From positions 186,001 through 250,000 of the forward strand of contig WACJ01000223.1 in assembly GCA_008973525.1 (NCBI GenBank): DNA of 64,000 nucleotides. Direction: 5' to 3'. Below, piece after piece: positions 1-11,100 of this stretch. Every line of letters begins with the position of its first letter. Position 1 is the stretch's first letter. A model generated the notes under the pieces. The model was not told the origin of the DNA. It was given only the letters and a program-made list of their open reading frames with translations, and did no database searches. This stretch comes from Stenopsyche tienmushanensis. Lineage: Eukaryota > Arthropoda > Insecta > Trichoptera > Stenopsychidae. A program made the position numbers and the translations under genes.

Positions 1-724
1 CTTCTCCGTGATAGCCTTCAATTATCGTGACTCCCGCGGCCGACATGATAGCTTTCGATGTGCTTACAAATAAAAATAAACACTGTTACATGTCAAATAA
101 TGCTCTTTAACAAATGTTAAATCTATGGACTACCTTTTAATTCCCATATCTCTTATAGCGGACGATGGTGGTCCAATAAATATCACATCTTCCGTTTTGC
201 ATCTTTCGGCAAATTCTAAATTTTCAGATAAGAATCCGTATCCTGGATGAACGGCTTGACTTCCAGATCTCTTGGCAATTTCTAATATCGTATCTCCTTT
301 TAAATAGCTCTGCTGCGACGGCGGTGGACCAATGTGATACGCTTCGTCAGCCTTAATCAATAAAACAACGTTAAAATATTGTCATTAAATTTGATTATAA
401 CGCGTATAATCGTACCATTTTAATGTGCATTGCGTTCTTATCGACGTCGGAATAAACGGCGACCGTTTGAATGCCGAGCTTCTTCGCCGTTTTCATAACT
501 CTACACGCTATCTCTCCTCGGTTTGCGATCAAAACCTTTTCTATCGGCTTTACGACAATATCATTTTTGACTTGCAACGATTGCACAGAATAATTTCTAT
601 AGCGGTATAGTGTGAAATTACTGAAATTGGAAAATATACAATTATTTACACGATACAAAAAATTATTTATAAACACGTATAAATACCTTTTTTTAACGCC
701 GTTTAATATCCATGAAAATATCAT
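1..724 (-). CDS. MCCC1: 3-methylcrotonyl-CoA carboxylase alpha (biotin carboxylase) subunit, 5' part
   Basis: This is the start of the biotin-carboxylase subunit of mitochondrial 3-methylcrotonyl-CoA carboxylase, which acts in leucine breakdown. Coding exons on the minus strand are 724-687, 620-416, 351-134 and 62-1 (open at the edge). All borders are GT-AG and phases agree. The first 27 or so residues are basic and hydroxylated ([15 protein letters not shown]...), fitting a mitochondrial transit peptide. Then come the biotin-carboxylase motifs [58 protein letters not shown] and the start of the ATP-grasp region ([14 protein letters not shown]). The SQQSYL and RDMGIKSTSK wording matches MCCC1 better than the related propionyl-CoA or pyruvate carboxylases. 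The start at 724 was chosen because a 66-bp intron (686-621) joins it in frame to the conserved part. The C-terminal domains and biotin site are outside the window. Confidence 0.92.
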
Positions 725-2840
725 CGTGGCGCTTTATAAATACGATCCTGAAATTAAAAATAGTTGTCAGTTTATTATACGATTATCAATGAACCGTAAT
801 TGTTTCGACGGAGGAGAAACATCTGAACAAATATCCAAGCGTCTCGAGCGATATTTTATACATACCGTGCACAAAAATATATCTTATTCGAAAACTGGTT
901 ACGTGTAAAACAAACACCTGATATGTAGCTATTATCTGACACTATATCAGATTTATACTATCTTGTTTTTTGGGCTTTAGTTAAAAACATTGCAAAAACT
1001 TGTAACGTTATCACACCGTTTGAAAAAATTAGATATAAATTTGTGTTGGAGCGCTAATGAATAAATCTTATAGCTTTGATATTCAATAAGTTGATATCGT
1101 GATCGATGATAATCTAAAACTGCGATACAAAAGACGTTAAATCATTTAACGTATAAAAGTATTTACCATCAATAGATGCATAATTAATTAAACCGGCTGA
1201 ATAATATTAATATTTTAAAATCACGGATTCATTATAGATCTATTATATGATTATTGTTATAATTTTCATTAATAATAGTTTATTTATTTGCATTTTTATA
1301 TTTAAAAACGTATTTATTCAATACATCAGTTTAGACGTCAAATTTTTTCAACGGTGTTGCCATCGTCCATTTTATTTGAATTTATTTATCGAAAATGGAT
1401 TTAATAAATTTATGAAAATTATAAATGCATTAACCAAATGTCTACGAGTCAAATTTATGTACGCCGAGTTGAATGCATACGATTAAAAATCTATTTGCAA
1501 AGTCGCCCTGACCTTTGTTCGAGCAGTTCGCTGGTTATTAAACTCGGCAAAACAACATAACCTCAAAATGCTCAAAAACTTTATACGGACGCATACTTTG
1601 CGTATGAATTAAAATGCTTGTTTTTTTGAGCTAAATGTGCTATTTTTAAATTCAAAAATGATGAAATGACGTCAATAGGATACATGAAATAGGAGATAGT
1701 TTACTTTGTACAAACTCACGCGCACCCAGCAGCAACTGTTATCGTAAACTAACTTATCAATGAAGCCTAAAAACCAACACACTGCGCGACTTGAGCATAT
1801 GTCGTCCGATTTTTATTATCTAATTTGATCTCAGTCATTTATATTTAATTATTTTACGCATCCCGAATTGTGCGGCGATGTCGTACATTTTAAATTTGAA
1901 TTCCCGCAAATTTATCTGTCAATTAATGTCAGTTATACGTAACCTTTTTTATATGGCCCACATGGGATAGATTCATAGCGATATTTAAATACTGCGAATA
2001 ATATTGTCGTATTATTATAAACGATTCACATTTGAATTTGTGTAAATTGTGAATATAATTTTAATTTATTATTATTTAATTTTTTTTAAATCTTACATTT
2101 AATCATAAAATATATGGGCGTCAGTCAGAGGACTGCTTTTTAGTAGTAAAATTGAGTACTTATGAGTCTTATATTATAGAAGAAGTCTCATTGTAATGAC
2201 AGAAAATTAGTTTACACTTAAATAAGTAAAGAAATAGTATGGTTAAACTTACATTTATTAAATTTGTAGAACACCCTATTCATTTTTAAATGTATATTTG
2301 GATTAAGGACTTTCTTTATCACCTGGTCTATTGTAACATCTGCTATATTGCCTTGATCGAACCTAAATGTTTGGATTTTATTATCGTAGAGCTTTAGAAT
2401 GTTTATAATTTAAAATATAGTCAGAGGGACTGTTTCTTTCACTTTTTTAGTTTTATAAACACATTAATAAAAGAATAAGCAGGTTTGATTAATAATAATG
2501 TATTATTGTATAAATAATTTGATTTGATTCCCAAATTTTTTGTTTTAATTGACTTAATCTAAAGCTAAACTATATTGCTTTGGTGAGATACCAGGGAACT
2601 GTTTTTGAGCATTTTTAAACGTTTTTGATATAATAAAAATTAAACGGATAACGTATGCTGAGTATCAACAAATGGATATTGAATCTTTTGTAAATAATAA
2701 ATAAGACAAAAAAATTAGTTACTTTATGTATTTTTTAAGTTATTCAATTTTGTCATACATACGAAGAGTAAACATGATTAAAAGATAAACACAAAAATTA
2801 ACAGCAATAAATAATAAACTAAGATACATGTAGGTTCGCG
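725..2840. other. AT-rich intergenic spacer upstream of MCCC1
   Basis: No gene is recognised. The stretch is strongly AT-rich with only short chance ORFs (for example 1247-1486, rich in Ile/Phe/Asn). The first few hundred bases above 724 should hold the MCCC1 promoter and 5' UTR, but no clear core promoter motif stands out. Three loosely similar short stretches near 2122, 2420 and 2590 share an AGTCAGAGG-GACTG-like core and may be old repeat remnants. Confidence 0.5.
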
Positions 2841-3024
2841 CGTCGACCCGTTAAACGCTGCAATAGAATTTTTTGACCGAAACATTTCCAAAAAATGAAA
2901 TTTCATCCTTACACATATAACCGTATTTAGCAAAAATATTTGTTTTCTTAATAAAAATCAGCTACGCTCGACGCGACGCAATCGGAGGGACGCCCCCGCG
3001 CCGTGCAGCGTTTAATCGGTCGAT
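2841..3024. mobile_element. MITE-like element with ~20-bp terminal inverted repeats
   Basis: The left end (cgtcgacccgttaaacgctg, at 2841) is the reverse complement, with a few mismatches, of the right end (cagcgtttaatcggtcgatc, at 3005). Shared core: TTAAACGCTGCA. The arms are about 180 bp apart, there is no coding capacity, and the right half is GC-rich within AT-rich flanks. This fits a non-autonomous DNA transposon. The superfamily is unclear because no convincing target duplication is seen. Confidence 0.5.
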
Positions 3025-3590
3025 CGCCTTTATGAGTAATCGTTGTTTTTTAGTAATTAAAATTTGATCAATACAATTAAAATCAAAGATTCTATAACAA
3101 ATCTTTGACACAATATACATTCTTACGCTTAATAATTTCTTAAAGATTTAGAGCTTTAAAATAATCAACATACGAATAACTCTTTGTTTACCAAGCGTCC
3201 CGAATTAATACCAACGTCGGGACAATAAATTATCTTTTTCCAATTTGCATACGCTCCAACTTTTTAAGTTACACGCAATTACAATCCCCCGATCGTAAAT
3301 GCATCCGCGACGCAGTTTAAGTAGATCGATTAGAGAGATTTTAAAAATATTCAAACAACAGCGATATTATCACATTTTTAAGTGGCGATTTAACATTCCA
3401 GGAAAATGGGCGTTACGATGAAAACGATAAAATAAAAACGATGCGGCACCAATATTTTTGCATCTTTGGAATTGTAAATTTGATCTTTTACAAGATTTAA
3501 TAACTCAAACTAAAAAATATTCCGGCGTAAAACACATTTGATAATAATATGAATTGCCCGCAATTCTGAAATATTTTATATTTGTATCAA

Positions 3591-3817
3591 CAGTGCCAAA
3601 AATACATGCCGTTTATAAACATTCGCTGTATGCTTTGTAAATATTGGAATAAATCACCGCGGCGTTGCTTTATTATCGTGAGTCTGAGACAAATCCAGGT
3701 CTTTCCGTTGATGGATTAGCCGAGATATTCATTCGTCAGAGGAAGAATATATTATTGATTAAAATTGTGTCGTTTTTCATTCGTACGTATTAAAAACGGC
3801 ACGAATTTTTGGCACTG
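3591..3817. mobile_element. MITE with CAGTGCCAAAAAT terminal inverted repeats
   Basis: The left end reads CAGTGCCAAAAATACATGCC and the right end, reverse-complemented, reads CAGTGCCAAAAATTCGTGCC; both continue into GTTT. The flanks give TATC on both sides, which suggests a TA target and Tc1/mariner-type insertion. There is no ORF. Parts of the same family recur at about 11125-11220 (in Gap1 intron 10) and 5885-5930 (internal GGAAGAATATATTNTTGATTA block). Confidence 0.65.
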
Positions 3818-5949
3818 CCGATATATTTATGAAAGATATAGATTTTTATAACCATGTATTTTTTCATGTAAACATTTTCCTTTTCGTCCACTAATAAGTA
3901 GTTAATCATAAATCAAAGGCGATAAATAGGTATTGTAATTTAGAACGTAAACAATGAGTAAAGTACGCAATTTAAATTAAATTAATTTGTTAATTTGTAC
4001 ATACATACAATAATGTAAAATCAATGCCACTGTTAATCTTGAACCTGTTTACAATTATACACTTAATTAAATATTTTGACATACCATAGGAAAAAAAACT
4101 AATCATATACAAATATGCATAATTACATTTATATTACATGCCTCTTTATATTTACAATAATATATTTTTACAATAAAGAAAATATCAAATTGTACAAGAT
4201 TCATATTTCAGGGTTAATCTTAGCTCGGTGTTATAAATCCCCATTGGATTTTTATATAAAGAGGAATTAAATTTTGAAACGTCTACGAGTTAAATTTGCT
4301 TAAAGGATATGTACGTTAAAATAAATAACAAAATTTTACATAATCGGCATCGCCACAATGAGCGATTGATATTCAAGGGTATGTTAATATTAATTAAATT
4401 ATCATCGTGAAATGATTCAGGATTATTAGAAAGTAATGGCACAAAATATACAGTATTTTAAACTTAAAATAAATTCAATAAGCTTATAAAAATATACAAA
4501 AGTAAAAACAATATGTCTAATAATTAAATAAACAATTAAGAATGTTCTCGTATAAAATTTACAAAAAGAAAAACAATCACAAATTTATTCAGATGTTTCA
4601 TAAATATTTGCACATAAATATAAAATTATAGCATACTCTCAATAAATACAAACATTAAATAATATTTTCTCTTACGTCGCTACCTATGAAAACTAACAGT
4701 AACCCTAGAGATGAGATTTAATACGCCGATACATCGATAAAATCTATCAAGTCGTAACGAAGACATTTTCAGCGACTTTAAGCCGAGGTTTAAAATTAAA
4801 ACAGAATGAGGGACATCTGCGAACTGGATTCGTGTAAGGAACATTTTTGTTGCTGTTGTGAAAATCATATGGAAACAATATTGATAGTCAAATGTTAATA
4901 TATAAATATTTATATATACACGACGATTGAACAAATTTACATAATCAGATCAGAACAATATCTGTTAATTGGACACAAAAACTAACTTAGGACGTAAACT
5001 AAGCTTAATAACTGATAAACAAATCAAACCTACACCGTTCAAAACATTAAAGCTTCATACATTTGTACAAATAAAATTAATACTAAGCTAACGTGCTATA
5101 ACGAAGATATAAAATCTAGAAGATTTACACCGACAACATTGAAACGTATGATTCGAGACGCGCCAAATTGCAGTTGGAGAAGCGCAAAAGACGTTTTTGG
5201 GATGTTAATGATTTCCTGAGAACTTAAATAAATACGCTCTATTCGTCAGCGCAAACACAAATTTAGAATGAAACCGCCGACTAAAACTAGATCAAATTAA
5301 AAGCGAAACGTTCAACACTGTGTACTGATTTTTTAAATCTACGGGGGGATAATATTACACGAGTGGAAAAAATGCATTACGAAAATATCTATATTTATTA
5401 CTATCATTATTATTAGGAGTTTTTAAAACCCATTACGCTTAAATAATACGAGTAAATCTAAAATGCCCATCACGTTGAATGAAATACAATGTTATTGTTT
5501 ACGGATTGTCAAAATGTCACTATACGCCTATAAATACGATGAAGTGTTTAAAATTATTTTACGATTGTACGCGTACATATATTCATATATAACTGGTGTT
5601 GAGAATCCTTAAAGTAGACGAATCACAGAAATATTTTGTAAGTATACAAAGTACACAACCTACTCTTTTATATTAATTAACAACATGCACAGTAGGATAA
5701 TTATGGCAGACAAATTATATTTTATACTATTTTTAAATTGATCGGAGCTCTCATTAATGATAGATTGGATTTATAAATATGCATAACGATGCGAAGCATG
5801 CACAAAGATATTCATGCGGATATTGCGTAGTCCCAAAATAATGCACTTTGCCTGATTTGCGGCAAATCAGGCGGCTAAATATAATAGATCCAGAGGAAGA
5901 ATATATTGTTGATTAAACTTGTGCCGTTTTTATCCCGAACAAAAACATT

Positions 5950-6430
5950 TAAAAGTACTTGTGCAATGATAAAAATCGCACATTAATATATTTATACGTA
6001 TGTAAAAGTAATGCGTCCATTATCAGTTATCGGAGTGCGTTCCCGTTGACCTCTTTTCAAAGCAGTGTAACGCGGCAAAAAACCGCCACCACAACGTTTC
6101 AAAATAACCGTTTATCGCATTGTATCCTAAGATTTGAACGCAAAGACGCATGGAAAATTATTTACGACAACACACCAAATCACGGCGTCTTCATTATCAA
6201 AGATTTCCTGGCCAAGAACTGCACCCAATTGGTTCCCTGACATATAATCCTTAACTGACTCTCCAAAATGCTTCCTCATTTAAAAGGAGTTCTGAAAGGG
6301 AAACATTGGAACGCGATTGAAATATCCCGGAGACCTTCCAGGCTTGGCAAAACCGCCTCCAGAAATGAATCAATCAAAGCAAGACGGTTCTATTTCGCAT
6401 TTGGACGCATTACTTTTTTATGTATGTAAT
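5950..6430 (+). pseudogene. mariner-family transposase, C-terminal fragment
   Basis: The plus-strand translation contains AWKIIYDNTPNHGVFIIKDFLAKN followed, after a frameshift, by a segment resembling the mariner block SPDLxxCDFFLFPKLKxxLKG and then KGKHWNAI. These are the second and third catalytic-acid regions and C-terminus of mariner-type transposases. Stops and frameshifts break the frame, and the N-terminal half is missing. It abuts the TA-flanked element starting at 6432. Confidence 0.6.
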
Positions 6431-6431
6431 A

Positions 6432-6784
6432 CGGGGTGTATCCCAAAAGTCATGAAATATATTTATTTGCCACGCCCCTATTGGTCGCAGCGTATTCAAA
6501 CCGATTGAGTAATGCGCGGGGAACCATTAGCTTTACAGCGGACCAAAATTCAGTCTGCTGCGAGCATCGAAAACCAAAAAGGCCAGGATGAACAAATCCA
6601 AAGTGAAAATAACGTCGATGATGACAATGCGCCCAACCACACGTCCGCGCACATCACGCAGCCAGCCTTGACTGTAAAAATGTGTAAATCCTCATGGAAA
6701 ATACTTCGAAGAATATCATCATATTGTAGCAGTATTGTCAATGATTCATTGAAATATATTTCATGACTTTTGGGACACAACCTG
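6432..6784. mobile_element. TA-flanked element with ~32-bp terminal inverted repeats
   Basis: Both ends share TCCCAAAAGTCATGAAATAT (or its near copy GTCCCAAAAGTCATGAAA) in inverted orientation. The outermost bases are CGGGGTGT and CAGGTTGT, and TA dinucleotides lie directly outside (6430-6431 and 6785-6786). A 353-bp length with TA target sites is typical of a non-autonomous Tc1/mariner derivative. The interior has short open frames on both strands (6512-6766 plus, 6550-6792 minus) that probably descend from a transposase; I could not assign them. Confidence 0.7.
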
Positions 6785-8136
6785 TATTTCATTGCACAAG
6801 AAAGTGTTTATTCTTTTAAAAATTGGATATAAAGAGGCAAGTATTTCATATAGACGAGAGCATTACAAATGTTACATTCTCGTACTGTAGCACCAAAGTC
6901 ATCACCGTTATTTTTATTCACAAAAAATATTTGAAACGTTCAAATATCAAAATAAACCGCGCGCGTGTGACCTATGAAATTTGTTCAACTAAAACGCGGC
7001 AGATTCGCAGACTTTACATTTTTGCCGCGCATTTAAATGAATGCCATTCTTTTGGCGGGACACAATAACGACGCTGTTAGACGGCAACTATAATTTACGA
7101 GATGATTGATTAAAACGATTGATTACCAAATTGATCACAAACAATATCATTCAAAATTAAGGATTAAATTGCTCAACATCATGCTAATACTCAATTTTAA
7201 TAATACTTTCGATTTAATTAAAACATTAATTTAACATTCGTAAAAAAAAATGTAACCGACAGTCGATGTTTATCAACGCGTTGAAGTGAAAATGAGATCA
7301 CTAATCGTATTTTCACGAGAAAGGTTTGGGATGTCGATCGCGTTCCGAATCTGTAGTCTATGAGACTAATGATTAGTGATCTAGGGTTAAATTCCTGATG
7401 ATACGGATAATGGCACGATATACGCCCAAAAATAAAAGGGCTCTCTGAAAATAATAATCGTTTTGAATAGATCCGGTCCATCGATTAACATTGAATAAAT
7501 TCCCATTTATCGATACGAACAATGATCCAGAAAGCATGCGAAAGAAGTTTATCATCTAAAAATATACATTTCGAATCAAATCTTAGATATTCCGGAGTTG
7601 TGTACTTTTAGCGTTTAATTTATTCATATACAATCGATGAAATTACTTTTTAGACTAATCTACCGTTTTTCAATACATCAAAAATGAATATATAAAATAT
7701 GGCAAACTCGATGAATATATAAATTAATCTAAGTTTATATTTTCGGTGGAAATCCTACAATCGAAAATCGACGATTCGCTGTCGCCAATTTCCGTCACGC
7801 CCCTAACAGAGTTCGAGAAGAACACACGCTATTTAGAAATATTAACACAAGTCAACAGTGTTTTACTACGAGAAAAAAAAAAAACATTTTTAAAGCCATC
7901 ACAGATTTAAGCACCAATTTCCATAAAAAGAAATTTTTGCAAACATAATGATCTCCCCTCCGTAAGTCCTTACATAAACATAAAGATCGTAGTTCCAAAC
8001 TTATTTACTTTTAAAACTATAAGCATTTTCAATGTTCATAAGATTTTTTCCTTAAAAGAAAGTTGAAATGGATATAATAAATTATGATACTATACGTCTA
8101 AATTTGTTCCCTAAATTCATTAATATAATGACATTC

Positions 8137-11100
8137 TTAACAAATAGGAGGTAATCTAACAGTATCCGTGTTCACTTTAGTTTTCTTCTTTAAAAAGGAA
8201 GGCGTAAGGCGATTGGAAAGCGGGGGTTGCGACTTCGAAGACATGGGTTGCGCGCTGTCGATGGATTGGATGGCGCCGTCGACGCTGTTCGCTTTTCTGT
8301 TGTGGAGCTTGGATTTGGTCGGGGTGGATTTGCGCTGATCGTTTTTCCTCGAGAAAAAACCCAACTCTTCCTTTTCTTTAGTCGACGATCGAAGGACGAC
8401 GTCCGAATCGTAATCGGGAGTCGTGGCACGCTCACTTTTCGCTATGTTCGAATGAATATTACTCGGCTCGAGTTCCGGCACTACCCTATCGTTGTTTCTT
8501 TGTACTTTGTCTAAATGCGTTTGTTTCTCACTCTTAACTTGATTAACGGTATCGGAATAACTTACGTTACAATCTATTTCACTTTTCTTCGTCGCATGAA
8601 ACGTATCACTTGTTTGAGATCTTGATTCCTGAGATGCAATTTTCATAGGTGCTTCGTGAGTATTACACGGCGAATTGTCGTCGTTCAATTTCTCGTCGAC
8701 GCATATAAATTCACTTTGGTTGGAGCATGTTAATGTGTTTTTAAGGCTGTCGCTGAACGATTTCGATTGTTTTAATTGATAGTGCTCCATGCTTTTGTGT
8801 TCGTAGTCCGTGACGTTTCTGGTTTGAACGTCTTTATTGGGAGAACTGATCGGTGGCTTTTTATGGTATTTTGAAAGATTCGGCGTGGCCATATGATGAC
8901 TTCGCGGCGGAATAGCCGGAGGAATATCCTGATTCTCGTCGTTTTCCGCATCCAAAACGGTATTGTTTTTCGAATAGCTGGTGAAGTTGCTTAGGAGGTC
9001 GTATTCCTGACAAGAATGTAGTGAAACGTCTGCATTGTCCCTCGAAATATTTTCAGCGTTAAATGATTTGTCTTGTATACTATTAGTAACATATTTAATG
9101 TCTTTCTCTTTTAAAATTGGTTTAACGTGAATGTATTCAGACGTGGAGCAGAGCGAGCTCGGCATTTTCAAAGAGTTTTTATTAGAAATCTGATTAGACG
9201 ACGATGAATCGCTTGCATCGAAATCATTTCGGGCTGAGACCATTTTCAAATATCCACTCTCGGAGCTATTCAATATACTTAACCTGTCCGTTGGTGTTTC
9301 GCATAAGACTTTAGCAGGCGTTTTGATCGATTCCGTACTAGATCCGATATATAAACTGTTGTTCAAATACGTATCCGAGCTGGGTGAATCCTTTTTCAAG
9401 CCTTTAATTTGCAATCGTGGCTTTAGATCGAGATTTAAGTTATCTGTCTTATTGCTATCGAATGAACTCGATAAAGAGTGGTTTATCGCCATTGAGGTTT
9501 TGGAAAACACAGACATAGATTTGGGCGGTGATGACGGTGACGATTGTATCTGCATAGAGCCGGCCATTCTTCTTTGACTTGTACTCGTTGGACTATGATA
9601 ATTTGAGTTTCCCATTCCTATTACGCTTTGAGAGTATTTAATCGGTTGATTTCGTTTACTTGAATCCGTATTTCGAGAAGCCAATTGTAAATAATTATCG
9701 TCTCCAATTGGCGCTTGCCTGTTAAATAAAATAATGAACATTCATAAAAATGATCTTTTAACATCAAATATTAAACAATATAACATCAATAAACATACTT
9801 GCTGCCGTATTTCGTCTCTTTAACTAACGATCGTTGATAAACGCGATGCCGATCTTCCAAACAGTAAGTGACTTTAATTATTTTATTCAGCGTCTTTTGA
9901 TAGGAATTAAATTCCTCGACTGATAGATTATTCATGAGATTTTCTAAAAAAACATTAAATTTTAATTAAAAACCATAACAATCATTGCATATCAATACTT
10001 TATTTCATAAATATTTACCTCGTTTTGTGGTTTCCATTTTCTCTAAGACGGCTATATTATTAAAAAGAAGACAATGGATACGCTGAAGATCTCTCGTCGG
10101 ATCTAATCGCATATGGATTCCTGCCGTCGGGGACTGAGCTGCAACAGTTGCACATCCCGGAGCATCCTCTTTATCAGCATGACAACTAATATAAAATAAT
10201 TCACATAAAATAACATTCTATATAATGCGACAAATAAAGCATCTACGCAAAGCACTAACCAGCCCCATCGCCCGTGCGAATAAGAATGTGAATGATATTG
10301 TTGAGCTTCATTTCCGTGACCCTCGCACAATTTTCCGAGCAAATCCAGCCACTCTTTTCTTTCCACGCAATTATTCGCTTGGATATACAAGGCCCTATCT
10401 CTGTAAACTAATTTTTTCACTATGTTTACAGGCCTTATCTCTGTAAACAAATTTTTTCACGATGTTAGTGTAACATCGTGAAAAAATTGCATAAATTCGT
10501 TAAAGCAAGACAGCATTTGACAGCATACCTATTTGAAACATGTTTTTCATTTTTAAGCTTTGTACTTCGGCAACTTGTTTAGCGGCAACAATTTCAGCCA
10601 ACGGAATGGTGCATTTGGCCTCTTTACCTCGTGCCTCGGAATAACTCAATTCGCAGCTTGTGAGTTGAAAGTAGCGCTTTTTTAGACTCTGACCGAAAAA
10701 CCTTCTTCGCTTCTGTGTCCGCTTTATCATAATCCTGATTTACAAAATAGGATAAATTAAGCATATTTTGGCAAACAAAGATTTGACAACGACATGATTA
10801 ATCTACGTTTCTTACCCTATCCTTTATATTCATCAATGAAGCAATAAACATAAATAATAGATCATATAAGTAAATCACGTTATTCTGATAAAAATGATTT
10901 TAAAAAGTCAATTAGAAAAAAATACGTACCCTTCTTTCAGCAGAACGGGAGCGTCTTGAATGTTGCTATTTTGGGTTTCGGTGCTAGATGAAATTATTTC
11001 TAAGAATTTTTTAATAGTTTCTAGCTGAAAATAAAAAAAATAATTACAAATATTTTCAATGTGCATGAAAATTAAAATTTATTAAATTAACCCTTTGATT

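Larger units (their letters stand above)
3025..8136. other. Intergenic region and probable 3' UTR of Gap1, with transposon remnants
   Basis: AT-rich DNA without a host gene. The part next to 8136 is likely the Gap1 3' UTR; a minus-strand AATAAA lies at 7619-7624. Embedded and listed separately are a MITE at 3591-3817, a mariner transposase fragment at about 5950-6430 and a TA-flanked element at 6432-6784. One copy of the dispersed hairpin repeat lies at about 7345-7390. Long stretches such as 3830-5880 and 6800-7340 show nothing recognisable. Confidence 0.5.

Noticed and set aside
7350..7390. CTAG after the hairpin as a Helitron 3' end
   Set aside because: Sequence similarity between copies continues through CTAG into (A/G)(A/G)TTAAA, so CTAG is not a clean terminus in this family.
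8227..8514. 95-codon plus-strand frame opposite the Gap1 tail
   Set aside because: It is an antisense shadow of the long last exon of Gap1, with no supporting motif.
10103..10450. Single 115-codon frame through the Gap1 PH/BTK region
   Set aside because: It reads through the intron 10259-10186. Correct phase and the BTK cysteines need splicing at 10260 and 10185, giving GCCHADKED instead of the read-through.
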